Shown: one piece after another, positions 55,683-64,000 of the stretch
How the letters are laid out: every line of letters begins with the position of its first letter
Position numbering within the stretch: the stretch's first letter is position 1
Source: Nostoc sp. ATCC 53789
GTDB taxonomy: Bacteria > Cyanobacteriota > Cyanobacteriia > Cyanobacteriales > Nostocaceae
Reading direction: 5' to 3'
NCBI RefSeq assembly: GCF_009873495.1
Contig: NZ_CP046703.1
Coordinates: forward strand, 5,856,501-5,920,500
Length of the DNA stretch: 64,000 nucleotides
Notes under the pieces: generated by a model
The model's database searches: none
Seen by the model: only the letters and a program-made list of their open reading frames with translations
Told to the model about the DNA's origin: nothing
Program-made: the position numbers and the translations under genes

Positions 55683-57452
55683 ATGATGCCCAATTTTATA
55701 GACAAAATCGGCGATTGGAATCCGCAACTATTGCGGGAACTCAAAGGTAGGCTGAAATTTTTTAATGTTGCGATCGCAGTTGCAACATCGTTACTACTGC
55801 AACTGGTAGTTTTTTTATATCAATTACGGGAGTTTCCTGACGATCGATACTCGCTAACAAACACATATTGTCGTTTAAGCCAAGTATATCAACGGCAACA
55901 AAACCAAACTTACCAGCAATCAGATCAATATCAAATTCCTGGCCTCAATGATTTACTCACAAAGAATATTTGTCCCCAAAATCAAATTGATTGGCAGTTG
56001 TGGTGGCGAGATCATTGGGAATATATATTCCTGACTTTGAGTGTAATTTTTGTATTTACACTATTAGTTGCAGGAACTTATTTATTAATCAACGATTTAG
56101 CCAAAGAAGAAAGTCGAGGTACATTGAATTTCATCCGTCTTAGCCCTCAATCTGAAACTAGTATATTAACTGGAAAATTACTAGGAGTTCCGAGTTTAGT
56201 TTATCTCGTCATCTTAGTTGCAGTTCCTTTACATCTGTTGGCTGGACGTTCTGCGGAAATTGCCTTTAGTTATATTTTGAGTTACTACGCTATTCTTGCC
56301 GCTAGCTGTATTTTCTTCTACAGTGCCGCATTGCTATTTGGTTTAATTAGTCGTTTATTTAGCGGTTTTCAGCCTTGGTTAGGTAGTGGTGCAGTATTGC
56401 TTTTCTTGTTCACAGTAATGGGGTTTGCATCATCGTCTTCTAGCAACATTTTAAATAATTCAACTGCTTGGATAAGGCTTTTCGCTCCTTGGGATACAAT
56501 AAATTATCTGTTTCCTAACTTGTTACGTGTATACAATGGTTCTCAACTGAAAAACCTCGAGTTTTTCTATTTACCATTAGGGACAAATGTTATTAGTATT
56601 GTTGGTTTCCATTTATTAAATTTGGGATTGTGCAGTTACGGAATCTTACAAGCTCTAAAACGTTCTTTCCGTAATCCTCAAGCCTCAATTATAAGCAAGG
56701 GGCAAAGTTATGTATTAGTAGCTTTTTGCCAGGTAATGATGTGGGGCTTTACCTTACAATCGTGGGACAATGATTCCAACTTTTATGAACAGGTTGGGCA
56801 AAATTTAGTTTTTCTGGCAATATACAACTTGGGGTTACTTTTGAGTTTGATTGCCATTCTTTCCCCTCATCGTCAAGATGTACAAGATTGGGCAAGATAT
56901 CGACATCAAGAAGTTTCTAACCGCAAGAGTGTTTGGCGGGATCTAATTTGGTCAGAAAAAAGCCCTGCACTTGTGGCGATCGCTATTAATCTGGCAATTG
57001 TTACTATCCCTTTGCTAGTCTGGATTTCAATTACATCTGTTTTCGATACCGACTATAGCCATAATGGGGCAGGTGACGATTTTAACAGGTTAAAAGCACT
57101 TTCATTTGTAGCTTTGTCTATCAGCATAATCATGATTTACGCTACCATTGCCCAATTAATACTTTTGCTGAAAACTCCCAAACGTTCTTTCTGGGCAATA
57201 GGTACTATAGGTACGGTAACGTTCTTACCACCAATGATTCTAGAATTTCTCGGCATCTCCGCGTGGAAAAATCCTACTGTATGGCTGTTTTCAACCTTTC
57301 CTTGGTCAGCGATCCAATATTCTGGGGTGACAACAATTTTTATGGCATTCCTGGTTCAGTTGAGTGTTTTAGCATTGTTAAGTTTCCAGTTGACCAAGCA
57401 GGTAAGATTAGCAGGTGAATCTGCTACGAAAGCATTGTTAGTAGGACGCTAG
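55683..57452 (+). CDS. ABC transporter permease (ABC-2 type)
   Basis: The 589-residue membrane protein has about 11-12 helices, with a soluble loop after helix 1 (about 55-110). The segment EESRGTLNFIRLSPQSETSILTGKLLG is typical of ABC-2 exporter membrane subunits. It directly follows its ATPase, forming an export pair of unknown substrate. A terminator follows. Confidence 0.85.
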   Translation: MMPNFIDKIGDWNPQLLRELKGRLKFFNVAIAVATSLLLQLVVFLYQLREFPDDRYSLTNTYCRLSQVYQRQQNQTYQQSDQYQIPGLNDLLTKNICPQNQIDWQLWWRDHWEYIFLTLSVIFVFTLLVAGTYLLINDLAKEESRGTLNFIRLSPQSETSILTGKLLGVPSLVYLVILVAVPLHLLAGRSAEIAFSYILSYYAILAASCIFFYSAALLFGLISRLFSGFQPWLGSGAVLLFLFTVMGFASSSSSNILNNSTAWIRLFAPWDTINYLFPNLLRVYNGSQLKNLEFFYLPLGTNVISIVGFHLLNLGLCSYGILQALKRSFRNPQASIISKGQSYVLVAFCQVMMWGFTLQSWDNDSNFYEQVGQNLVFLAIYNLGLLLSLIAILSPHRQDVQDWARYRHQEVSNRKSVWRDLIWSEKSPALVAIAINLAIVTIPLLVWISITSVFDTDYSHNGAGDDFNRLKALSFVALSISIIMIYATIAQLILLLKTPKRSFWAIGTIGTVTFLPPMILEFLGISAWKNPTVWLFSTFPWSAIQYSGVTTIFMAFLVQLSVLALLSFQLTKQVRLAGESATKALLVGR

Positions 57453-57469
57453 GTAAACTTTTATACATG

Positions 57470-57503
57470 AGAACCCCGATTTCTGTAAGAAGTCGGGGTT
57501 CTT
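57470..57503 (+). terminator. Intrinsic terminator after the ABC permease gene
   Basis: AGAACCCCGATTTCT / AGAAGTCGGGGTTCT stem (one wobble) with a short loop, followed by TGTATT. Confidence 0.8.
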
Positions 57504-57555
57504 GTATTAAGGTTAAACTTTTAATTAGCACAAGTATAGTAATAACCTGACAATC

Positions 57556-58038
57556 ATGCTAAATCTGCCGGCTCAAGACCTACGCCATACAGCCATCCAG
57601 TTTTTAGAACAAAGTCCCCTACAGCGTCTACAAATTCTTAAGCAACTGGGAATTGGTCGTTATGAGTTTTTAACTAAAATCCGCCTAAATGAAGCAAATA
57701 TCATCTGTATGATGCGGTTTTTTAAATATCCAAGTCAGCTAAAATTTCCAAATCTAATAGGAGCAGATTTATCTGGCTTAATTTTAGATGATGTAAACTT
57801 CATCCGAGGCAATTTGTCTGGAGCAAATCTACAAGGTAGTAGTTTAGTCAATGCAGACCTCTTATTTGCAAATTTAATGAAAGCCGATTTGAGAAATGCA
57901 GATTTGCGAGGTGCAACTTTGGATGAGACTATTTGGTTAGAGACTCTAGTAGATAAGTGTCACCTGGGTCTAGGTACTGGTTTAACTCTGCTACAACGTC
58001 AAGATTTACAACTGCGCGGGGCTAGATTTAACTCTTGA
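57556..58038 (+). CDS. Pentapeptide-repeat protein
   Basis: The 160-residue protein has an N-terminal helical region (1-65) and then about eight A(D/N)LxX pentapeptides ([40 protein letters not shown]), which form a right-handed quadrilateral beta-helix. Function is unknown; this fold is very common in cyanobacteria. Confidence 0.85.
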   Translation: MLNLPAQDLRHTAIQFLEQSPLQRLQILKQLGIGRYEFLTKIRLNEANIICMMRFFKYPSQLKFPNLIGADLSGLILDDVNFIRGNLSGANLQGSSLVNADLLFANLMKADLRNADLRGATLDETIWLETLVDKCHLGLGTGLTLLQRQDLQLRGARFNS

Positions 58039-58103
58039 AAAGACGTTAATTGAAACACAAAAAATTATAAGATGATTGGATCGAGATTGGTCTGGATAAG
58101 TTG

Positions 58104-59267
58104 ATGAATATTAAGTTGCCCCAAAAATTGATGCTGCTAGGTTCAGGAGAATTAGGGAAAGAATTGGCGATCGCGGCTCAACGTCTTGGTAATTATGTGA
58201 TTGCCGTTGACCGCTATCCCAATGCTCCCGCTATGCAAGTTGCTGATGCCTCTGAAGTGATTTCTATGCTCAGTGCTGATGATTTAGAAGCTGTAGTGAC
58301 AAAACATCAGCCAGATATTATCATACCAGAAATTGAAGCTATTAGAACAGAAAAACTGATCGAATTTGAGCAGCGAGGGATTACAGTTATACCAACTGCG
58401 GCTGCCACTAACTATACAATGAACCGCGATAGAATTAGGGAACTGGCGCATCAACAATTGGGCATCAGAACGGCTAAATATGGTTATGCAACAACCCTAG
58501 AAGAATTGATTACAATTTCTGATGAAATTGGGTTTAGTAATGTTGTTAAACCTGTGATGTCATCCTCTGGTAAAGGTCAGTCTGTAGTGCAGGATAAGAG
58601 TGAAGTTGAGAAAGCATGGAATTATGCGATCGCAAATTCTAGAGGAGACAGTCAAAAGGTCATCGTAGAAGAATTTATTAATTTTGAAATCGAGATAACA
58701 TTATTAACAATTAAACAGTGGAATGCACCGACTATTTTCTGTCCTCCTATTGGTCATCGCCAAGAACGAGGAGATTATCAAGAATCGTGGCAACCCGCAC
58801 TAATTTCTGAAGATAAGATATTAAAATCTCAAGAAATAGCGAGAAAAGTTACTGATGCTTTAGGAGGAGCCGGAATTTTTGGCGTTGAATTTTTCATTAC
58901 TAAAGATGAAGTGATTTTTTCCGAACTTTCTCCCAGACCGCACGATACGGGAATGGTGACATTAATCTCACAAAATCTCAATGAATTTGAACTACATCTA
59001 AGAGCCATTTTAGGTTTGCCAATTCCTCATATAGAACAGCTAGGAGCCTCAGCTAGTGCGGTAATTTTAGCTTCGGAAAAATCTGATTCTATTGGTTTTA
59101 CAGGTGTAGCCGATGCTTTGTCAGAAAAAGATGTCGATATTAGATTATTTGGTAAACCTAATGCTCATCCATATCGACGAATGGGAGTAGCTTTAGCCAA
59201 GGGTCTGAATATCCAAGAGGCTAGAGAAAAAGCTATTAAAGCTGCAAGTAAAATCACAATTATTTAA
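58104..59267 (+). CDS. purT: Formate-dependent phosphoribosylglycinamide formyltransferase
   Basis: The 387-residue ATP-grasp enzyme makes formyl-GAR from GAR, formate and ATP in purine synthesis. The start motif MLLGSGELGKELAIAAQRLG, the ATP-grasp segments VVKPVMSSSGKGQSVV and VIVEEFINFEIEITLL, and the metal site FSELSPRPHDTGMVTL are typical. The ATG at 58104 is chosen over the TTG directly before it. Confidence 0.95.
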   Translation: MNIKLPQKLMLLGSGELGKELAIAAQRLGNYVIAVDRYPNAPAMQVADASEVISMLSADDLEAVVTKHQPDIIIPEIEAIRTEKLIEFEQRGITVIPTAAATNYTMNRDRIRELAHQQLGIRTAKYGYATTLEELITISDEIGFSNVVKPVMSSSGKGQSVVQDKSEVEKAWNYAIANSRGDSQKVIVEEFINFEIEITLLTIKQWNAPTIFCPPIGHRQERGDYQESWQPALISEDKILKSQEIARKVTDALGGAGIFGVEFFITKDEVIFSELSPRPHDTGMVTLISQNLNEFELHLRAILGLPIPHIEQLGASASAVILASEKSDSIGFTGVADALSEKDVDIRLFGKPNAHPYRRMGVALAKGLNIQEAREKAIKAASKITII

Positions 59268-59339
59268 TCAAAAGTTGATGAGTGCCTAAATCAAAGGTAA
59301 GGTGATGCTCTGCTTCCGAAGCTAGTTCCGACACAATAA

Positions 59340-59375
59340 AAAATGACAAACGACAAATGACAAATGACAAAGGAC
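59340..59375. repeat. Heptamer STRR (ATGACAA units) before cysK
   Basis: Four to five (A)ATGACAAA-type units in direct repeat. The last unit, CAAAGGAC, may supply the ribosome-binding site of cysK. Confidence 0.75.
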
Positions 59376-59382
59376 TATAATT

Positions 59383-60345
59383 ATGCGGATTGCTCGTAAC
59401 ATTACAGAACTTGTTGGTCGTACCCCCCTAGTTCGGTTGAACCGCATTCCTCAAACAGAAGGATGTGTTGCGGAAATTGTGGTGAAACTCGAAAGTCTAA
59501 ACCCATCGGCATCAGTCAAAGACCGGATTGGGGTGAGTATGATTAACGCCGCCGAAGAGGAGGGGCTGATTACTCCTGAGAAAACAATATTAGTAGAACC
59601 CACTTCTGGAAATACAGGAATTGCCCTAGCAATGACAGCAGCAGCTAAGGGTTATCGATTAATTTTGACAATGCCAGAAACCATGAGTGGTGAGCGTCGG
59701 GCAATGTTGCGGGCTTATGGAGCAGAACTGGAACTAACACCAGGTATGGAAGGCATGAGTGGGGCAATTAGACGAGCGCAGCAAATAGTTAATAGTACGC
59801 CAAATACCTATATGTTGCAGCAGTTCCGCAATCCAGCTAATGCAAAAGTGCATCGAGAAACTACAGCTCTTGAAATTTGGGAAGATACTGATGGACAAGT
59901 AGATATAGTTGTGGCGGGTGTGGGCACTGGTGGTACGATCACTGGGGTAGCAGAAGTGATTAAAGCACGCAAACCTAGTTCTAAAGCGATCGCAGTTGAA
60001 CCAGCCAATAGCCCAGTTTTATCTGGGGGACAGCCAGGGCCACACAAAATCCAAGGAATTGGCGCTGGGTTTATTCCCCAAGTTCTCAAGATAAAATTGA
60101 TAGATGAAGTGATTACCATCACCGATGACGAAGCGATCGCTTATAGTCGGCGTTTGGCAAAAGAAGAAGGGCTACTATCTGGCATTTCCAGTGGAGCCGC
60201 TTTATGTGCAGCAATTCGCGTTGCTCAACGTGAAGAAAACAAAGGGCGTTTAATTGTGATGATTCAGCCCAGCTTTGGTGAGAGGTATCTGAGTACACCG
60301 TTGTTCCAAGACCTGGAGGCAAGGTTGCCCGCTAGCGTTGGTTAA
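59383..60345 (+). CDS. cysK: Cysteine synthase A (O-acetylserine sulfhydrylase)
   Basis: The 320-residue PLP enzyme makes cysteine from O-acetylserine and sulfide. The PLP lysine is Lys46 in SASVKDRIG, the substrate loop is PTSGNTG (73-79), and the phosphate loop is [10 protein letters not shown]. Length is normal. The J-domain gene starts 15 bases downstream, so the two may be co-transcribed. Confidence 0.95.
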   Translation: MRIARNITELVGRTPLVRLNRIPQTEGCVAEIVVKLESLNPSASVKDRIGVSMINAAEEEGLITPEKTILVEPTSGNTGIALAMTAAAKGYRLILTMPETMSGERRAMLRAYGAELELTPGMEGMSGAIRRAQQIVNSTPNTYMLQQFRNPANAKVHRETTALEIWEDTDGQVDIVVAGVGTGGTITGVAEVIKARKPSSKAIAVEPANSPVLSGGQPGPHKIQGIGAGFIPQVLKIKLIDEVITITDDEAIAYSRRLAKEEGLLSGISSGAALCAAIRVAQREENKGRLIVMIQPSFGERYLSTPLFQDLEARLPASVG

Positions 60346-60360
60346 CGATACATTGAATTA

Positions 60361-61062
60361 ATGGTCAATTCTAAGCACGTTTCTAACCATTACGAAACTC
60401 TCAAAGTTAGTCCAAGTGCCAGCCTTGCGGAGATTAAGCAAGCTTATCGCCGCTTGGTTAAGTTATTTCATCCTGACAGTAATCAGGATACAGCCGATCG
60501 CGATCAGATTATTCTCATCAATGCAGCTTATGAAATCTTAGGTGACAACCATAATCGCCGCAATTATGACCAACAACTGCAAAATGATTCTCAAAAATTA
60601 AATAGCGATCGCCAACAGCGTACAGCATCGGCGCAAAAGCATTACCAGACAAAACGAAAAACAGGGCGGGAAGCTGACGAGCAAGTTGAAGAATGGCTGC
60701 GTCGAGTTTATCAACCAGTCAATCATCTACTTGATGGTATTCTCTATTCTCTAGAGGAGCAAATAGAGCAATTAGCTGCCGATCCTTTTGATGATGAGTT
60801 GTTAGATGAATTTCAGGAATACTTACAAGCCTGTCGAGATGACCTCAAGCAGGCACAAATTATTTTTCGCTCTCTGCCGAATCCCTCTACTTTAGCAGGA
60901 ACTGCGGCTAACCTCTATTACAGCCTCAATCAAGTAGCAGATGGGCTTGACGAGTTGGCTTATTTTCCTTTGAACTACGATGAGCGTTATTTACACACAG
61001 GTCAAGAACTATTCCGCATAGCTACGAGATTACACTGTGAAGCACAAGCATCTGTTATATAG
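60361..61062 (+). CDS. J-domain protein
   Basis: The 233-residue protein has an N-terminal J domain (NHYETLKVSPSASLAEIKQAYRR), with the HPD tripeptide in KLFHPDSNQDT. The rest is helical and acidic with no zinc or substrate-binding DnaJ domains. It would recruit an Hsp70 (DnaK) to particular clients; clients are unknown. Confidence 0.88.
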   Translation: MVNSKHVSNHYETLKVSPSASLAEIKQAYRRLVKLFHPDSNQDTADRDQIILINAAYEILGDNHNRRNYDQQLQNDSQKLNSDRQQRTASAQKHYQTKRKTGREADEQVEEWLRRVYQPVNHLLDGILYSLEEQIEQLAADPFDDELLDEFQEYLQACRDDLKQAQIIFRSLPNPSTLAGTAANLYYSLNQVADGLDELAYFPLNYDERYLHTGQELFRIATRLHCEAQASVI

Positions 61063-61082
61063 TCATTGGGCATTGGGCATGG

Positions 61083-61123
61083 TCAAATAACAAATGACTA
61101 ATGACTAATGACTACTGACAAAC
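61083..61123. repeat. Heptamer STRR (GACTAAT units)
   Basis: AAATGACTAATGACTAATGACT direct heptamers after the J-domain gene. Confidence 0.75.
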
Positions 61124-61187
61124 AAATTAGTTTATGCTGGAAACAGAAAAAGATTAAGAAATTTTAAATTCTGCTCATAGTGTACTC

Positions 61188-62060
61188 ATGCAATGTATTG
61201 TGAATCGCCGCGCCCAGTTTTCGGCAAGTCATCGCTATTGGTTGCCGGAACTGAGTGAAGCCGAGAATATTGAAAAATTTGGTGCTTGCTCTAAATTTCC
61301 TGGACACGGACATAACTATGTCTTATTTATCTCCCTTGCGGGGGAATTGGATAAGTATGGTATGGTGCTGAACTTGTCTGATGTCAAACACGTAATCAAA
61401 CGAGAAGTTACCAGTCAATTGGATTTCTCTTATATCAACGATGCGTGGACAGAATTTCAACAAACTTTACCCACCACTGAGAATATTGCCCGAATTATCT
61501 GGCAGAGGTTAGCACCGCATTTGCCTTTAGTCCGTGTGCAGTTATTTGAACATCCTGAACTTTGGGCAGATTATATAGGAAACGCAATGGAAGCATACCT
61601 TACTATCAGTACTCACTTTAGCGCCGCCCATCGGCTAGCTCATCCTCATCTCAGTAACGAAGAAAACACTGAGATTTATGGTAAGTGCGCCCGTCCCCAC
61701 GGTCATGGACACAATTATCATCTAGAAGTCACCGTCAAAGGAGAAATTGACGCACGCACCGGCATGATTGTCGATTTAGGGGGTTTGAATCAAGTCATAG
61801 AAGATTATGTGGTTGAACCATTCGATCACACTTTTTTAAATAAAGACATTCCCTACTTTGCCGAAATTGTGCCTACTGCTGAGAATATCGCACTTTACAT
61901 TAGTAATTTATTGCGATCGCCCATTCAAGAATTGGGAGCTAAACTTCACAAAGTGAAACTGATTGAAAGTCCTAATAACTCCTGCGAAATTTACTGCACG
62001 GAGTCAGAATCAGATTCAGTCAGCGCAGATGTGAATCAGCCAGTATTAGCACGAGTTTAG
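61188..62060 (+). CDS. Two-domain 6-carboxytetrahydropterin synthase/PTPS-family protein
   Basis: The 290-residue protein has two tandem PTPS (QueD-like) domains. Each has its zinc His triad and a catalytic Cys: domain 1 FSASHRYW, GACSKFPGHGHNY; domain 2 FSAAHRLAHP, GKCARPHGHGHNY. Single-domain homologues act in queuosine or biopterin synthesis. Both halves look active by motif. The ATG at 61188 follows about 125 bases of spacer. Confidence 0.9.
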   Translation: MQCIVNRRAQFSASHRYWLPELSEAENIEKFGACSKFPGHGHNYVLFISLAGELDKYGMVLNLSDVKHVIKREVTSQLDFSYINDAWTEFQQTLPTTENIARIIWQRLAPHLPLVRVQLFEHPELWADYIGNAMEAYLTISTHFSAAHRLAHPHLSNEENTEIYGKCARPHGHGHNYHLEVTVKGEIDARTGMIVDLGGLNQVIEDYVVEPFDHTFLNKDIPYFAEIVPTAENIALYISNLLRSPIQELGAKLHKVKLIESPNNSCEIYCTESESDSVSADVNQPVLARV

Positions 62061-62225
62061 GTAATTGAAAATCCCGGCATAGGACATTTTTAATAATTCG
62101 TAATTCGTAATTATTAAAATTTATTTTATTCTCTTTGGTTCTCTGCGGTTTAAAAGTGATTTATTTAACTAACCGCAGAGGCACAGAGAACACAGAGTCA
62201 AGAGGATATTTGAAAGAATGCAAGC

Positions 62226-62834
62226 TTAGAAAAGTTTACTCACTAAGCAGGTGAAACCTGGTAGCAAAGGACTTGTCAACTCATCTTGACTAAATAGAGT
62301 AGCTGCTAACTTTAATGCAGCCTGTTCGCGTCGATAAACCTCAAGTTTTTTCTGTATAGAATCGCAAATCCAATATTCTTGAACCCCTTGCACTGAGTAC
62401 AGCTTTAGCTTTGTTTCCCTGTCACGTTTCTCGTTTTTTTCACCGGGAGATAAAACTTCTATTACTAACTCTGGTGCGCCCGTGAGGTGTCCAGCTTCAT
62501 CTAGCAAGTATTTTAAGCGTTCATGACTTGCCCACACCACATCAGGGATCACATTGTCAGAATCTGAGAAAATGATTCCAGGTGCGATGTCTGACGACAA
62601 GCTGCTCCGCATCTACGCAGCTTTACCTAAACCAGTTTCATCTGACCAAATCTTAAGAACTGTAGCAATATTTACGCAGCTTGCCTGATGATCCCAACTA
62701 GGTGATTTGGTCACAAATAGTTCTCCATCAATAATCTCATAGCGATTTCTGCGTTCACGAAGTGTCTCGGAACGAGAATCGCCAGCGAATAACTCTAGGT
62801 CATCTGTCGTCCAACGCACTGGAGTTGTTTGCAT
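62226..62834 (-). pseudogene. Uma2-family (DUF820) endonuclease-like gene interrupted by a small repeat
   Basis: The N-terminal part (62834-62616, YEIIDGELFVTKSPSWDHQ ... GLGKAA) and C-terminal part (62612-62226, APGIIFSDSDNVIPDVVWASHERL ... ELVIEVLSPGEKN) are in the same frame. A single TAG at 62613-62615 separates them. The TAG lies in about 36 bases (62584-62618) matching the small dispersed repeat at 45185. Without it the protein reads GKAAPGIIF as in relatives. The Uma2 core with its Asp and Glu-x-Leu-Ser-Pro region is otherwise intact. Confidence 0.85.
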
Positions 62835-62866
62835 AGAAACCCCCTAGCATTTTCTTAAATCATATT

Positions 62867-63835
62867 TTAAAAATACCGACGGCGGGCGGAATGTCGCAAA
62901 TAGCGATAAATGCCCCAAGCTAAAATTCCAAAAAAGAGATTTAGCAAAAAGCGACTAAATATAAACCACAAAATATAACTGTCAAAAAGCTTGGACGGAC
63001 TCAAAGGAATAATTTTATTGGCTAAGAGAAACAGCCCAAAAATAGCATTTCCACCCAGCACGAGGGCAAAAAGCACTAAACCCCTCTGCCAGTAACGTCG
63101 CTGGGGTGTACGTTCTGAAATCAGGGTAATTACAGGTTTACCTTGCACTTTTCGCAGTAATTGTTCTAGTCGCCAAAACATCCACAAGAGAAACGGAAAT
63201 AAACCATAATTAAGGAAACATAGCGCTGGTGAGTAACTGCAAGCACTAGATAGAATGTTAACTAGGGCATGACAGATTACAGAATTCAGCCAAGCCCAAA
63301 GAATGAACTTCCTGTCTTGATCTAACCGATTCTTAGACGCAATATACATTCCCAAGGCATATCCCCAAGGCGCAGAGAACATGGCATGGACTGGCGTGCT
63401 GATAGTACGCCCAAGAATTGATCCTGTATTGTGAAAAAGATAAATCCAGTTCTCTTCGGCGGTAAATCCAAGGGCAACGGCTATGGTGAAGAGGAAAACA
63501 GTTGAGGGAAGTAATCGATACGTGCGTTGCAAATAGTAGGTTGGCACAACAACCCCTGCTAACTTGCAGCCTTCTTCAATTGAACCTACTTCTACAAGCT
63601 GCCGCAAGATTGCACCAGGGAGCGATCGCTTGATCCGTTCCCAGTCTACAACCCAATTGGCTACAGTTTCAAAATTCCATTCAAGTCTAAGGGCTAAAAT
63701 ACCAGATATTGCCCCGATGCCAAAGAACATCAGTAACTTTAACAGAGGTGGGGCAAATGGTACTCGATAGTAGTAGTAGCCTAGCAGCAGCAAGGGTGGT
63801 ATTGCTGACCACAGCAGTAGAGAAAAATCAACCAC
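62867..63835 (-). CDS. PrsW-family intramembrane protease-like protein
   Basis: The 322-residue protein has about eight to nine membrane helices and the PrsW/CAAX-type motifs: Glu pair in EVGSIEEGCKLAG (~95), EE in GFTAEENWIYLF, and His in TPVHAMFSAPWGYALG. The fold is a glutamic intramembrane protease; substrates are unknown. The start is a GTG at 63835 overlapping the upstream gene's stop by 8 bases, so the two are coupled. Confidence 0.82.
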   Translation of the reverse strand: MVDFSLLLWSAIPPLLLLGYYYYRVPFAPPLLKLLMFFGIGAISGILALRLEWNFETVANWVVDWERIKRSLPGAILRQLVEVGSIEEGCKLAGVVVPTYYLQRTYRLLPSTVFLFTIAVALGFTAEENWIYLFHNTGSILGRTISTPVHAMFSAPWGYALGMYIASKNRLDQDRKFILWAWLNSVICHALVNILSSACSYSPALCFLNYGLFPFLLWMFWRLEQLLRKVQGKPVITLISERTPQRRYWQRGLVLFALVLGGNAIFGLFLLANKIIPLSPSKLFDSYILWFIFSRFLLNLFFGILAWGIYRYLRHSARRRYF

Positions 63836-64000
63836 TCACCTGAGCAATTACTGTGCGGTGACGGTGAGTATTGTTGGTAATAGTGGGAGTTTGGAAACCT
63901 GCTTCAACAAAGGCTTGCTCAATATCCAAAGCAAAATATTCATCTAAATACGGTTCAGTACTTTTGAGCAACGTCAAAATGTAGGCTGGCATTTTCTGGT
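63828..64000 (-). CDS. C-terminal end of a probable SAM-dependent methyltransferase (partial)
   Basis: The window edge cuts this gene. The visible end reads AYILTLLKSTEPYLDEYFAL and DIEQAFVEAGFQTPTITNN, like the C-terminus of class I methyltransferases of the UbiE type. The stop at 63828-63830 overlaps the PrsW-like gene. The identification is tentative because the SAM-binding motif is outside the window. Confidence 0.5.
   Translation of the reverse strand, partial: QKMPAYILTLLKSTEPYLDEYFALDIEQAFVEAGFQTPTITNNTHRHRTVIAQVSG

Overview
The window looks like chromosomal DNA of a filamentous, probably heterocyst-forming, Nostoc/Anabaena-type cyanobacterium. It carries photosynthesis genes (light-dependent protochlorophyllide reductase, plastocyanin, cytochrome c6, PsbV) and the crtP-crtB carotenoid operon. 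The HIP1 octamer GCGATCGC is very frequent. There are heptamer short tandemly repeated repetitive (STRR) sequences and small palindromic dispersed repeats of the kind known from Nostocaceae. Base composition is moderate to AT-rich.

Layout. 1-9 kb: a homocysteine-biosynthesis (DUF39) gene, a basic-tailed hypothetical, a TPR membrane protein, a GDT1-type Mn/Ca transporter, a large tandem-repeat (ELWKSDGT) protein that looks 5'-truncated, and por. 9-19 kb: small hypotheticals including a paired DUF6888/DUF6887-like unit, sdhA, a beta-barrel protein, an amino-acid-binding lipoprotein, tRNA-Ser, crtP-crtB and nagZ. 19.5-23.4 kb: a dense minus-strand tRNA array of about 19 tRNA or tRNA-like genes. 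It contains a defective DUF4277/IS1634-like insertion sequence and a free-standing HNH endonuclease gene, and three of its tRNA genes appear invaded by small palindromic repeats. 24-36 kb: polysaccharide deacetylase, a second HNH protein behind a hairpin-rich leader with an intrinsic terminator, a ribbon-helix-helix protein, a GAF histidine kinase without its phospho-acceptor His, a SRPBCC protein, tRNA-Glu, a CPA antiporter, a cytochrome b6-like protein, a lipase-like protein and a TonB-like protein.

36-47 kb: petJ, petE and psbV (electron carriers), then a sugar ABC transporter. Its two permease genes (38.8-40.6 kb) are separated from a sugar-binding protein gene (46.3-47.6 kb) by a small accessory segment. 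That segment holds an AT-rich AAA+ ATPase, an alpha/beta hydrolase, one intact VapBC-like pair and one Phd/VapC-like pair with a frameshifted toxin. 47-64 kb is mostly housekeeping: MFS transporter, accD, prepilin peptidase, leuB, MscS, an ABC exporter pair, pentapeptide protein, purT, cysK, a J-domain protein, a two-domain PTPS/QueD protein, an interrupted Uma2 gene, a PrsW-like protease and the 3' end of a probable methyltransferase gene.

The main unexplained structure is the repeat biology. Hairpin-forming CCCCTTGTC-type repeats sit in four convergent gene junctions. Small palindromic repeats have entered tRNA genes, protein genes (pilD in frame, Uma2 with an in-frame stop) and spacers. 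All product names rest on motif recognition by eye; no database search was run.
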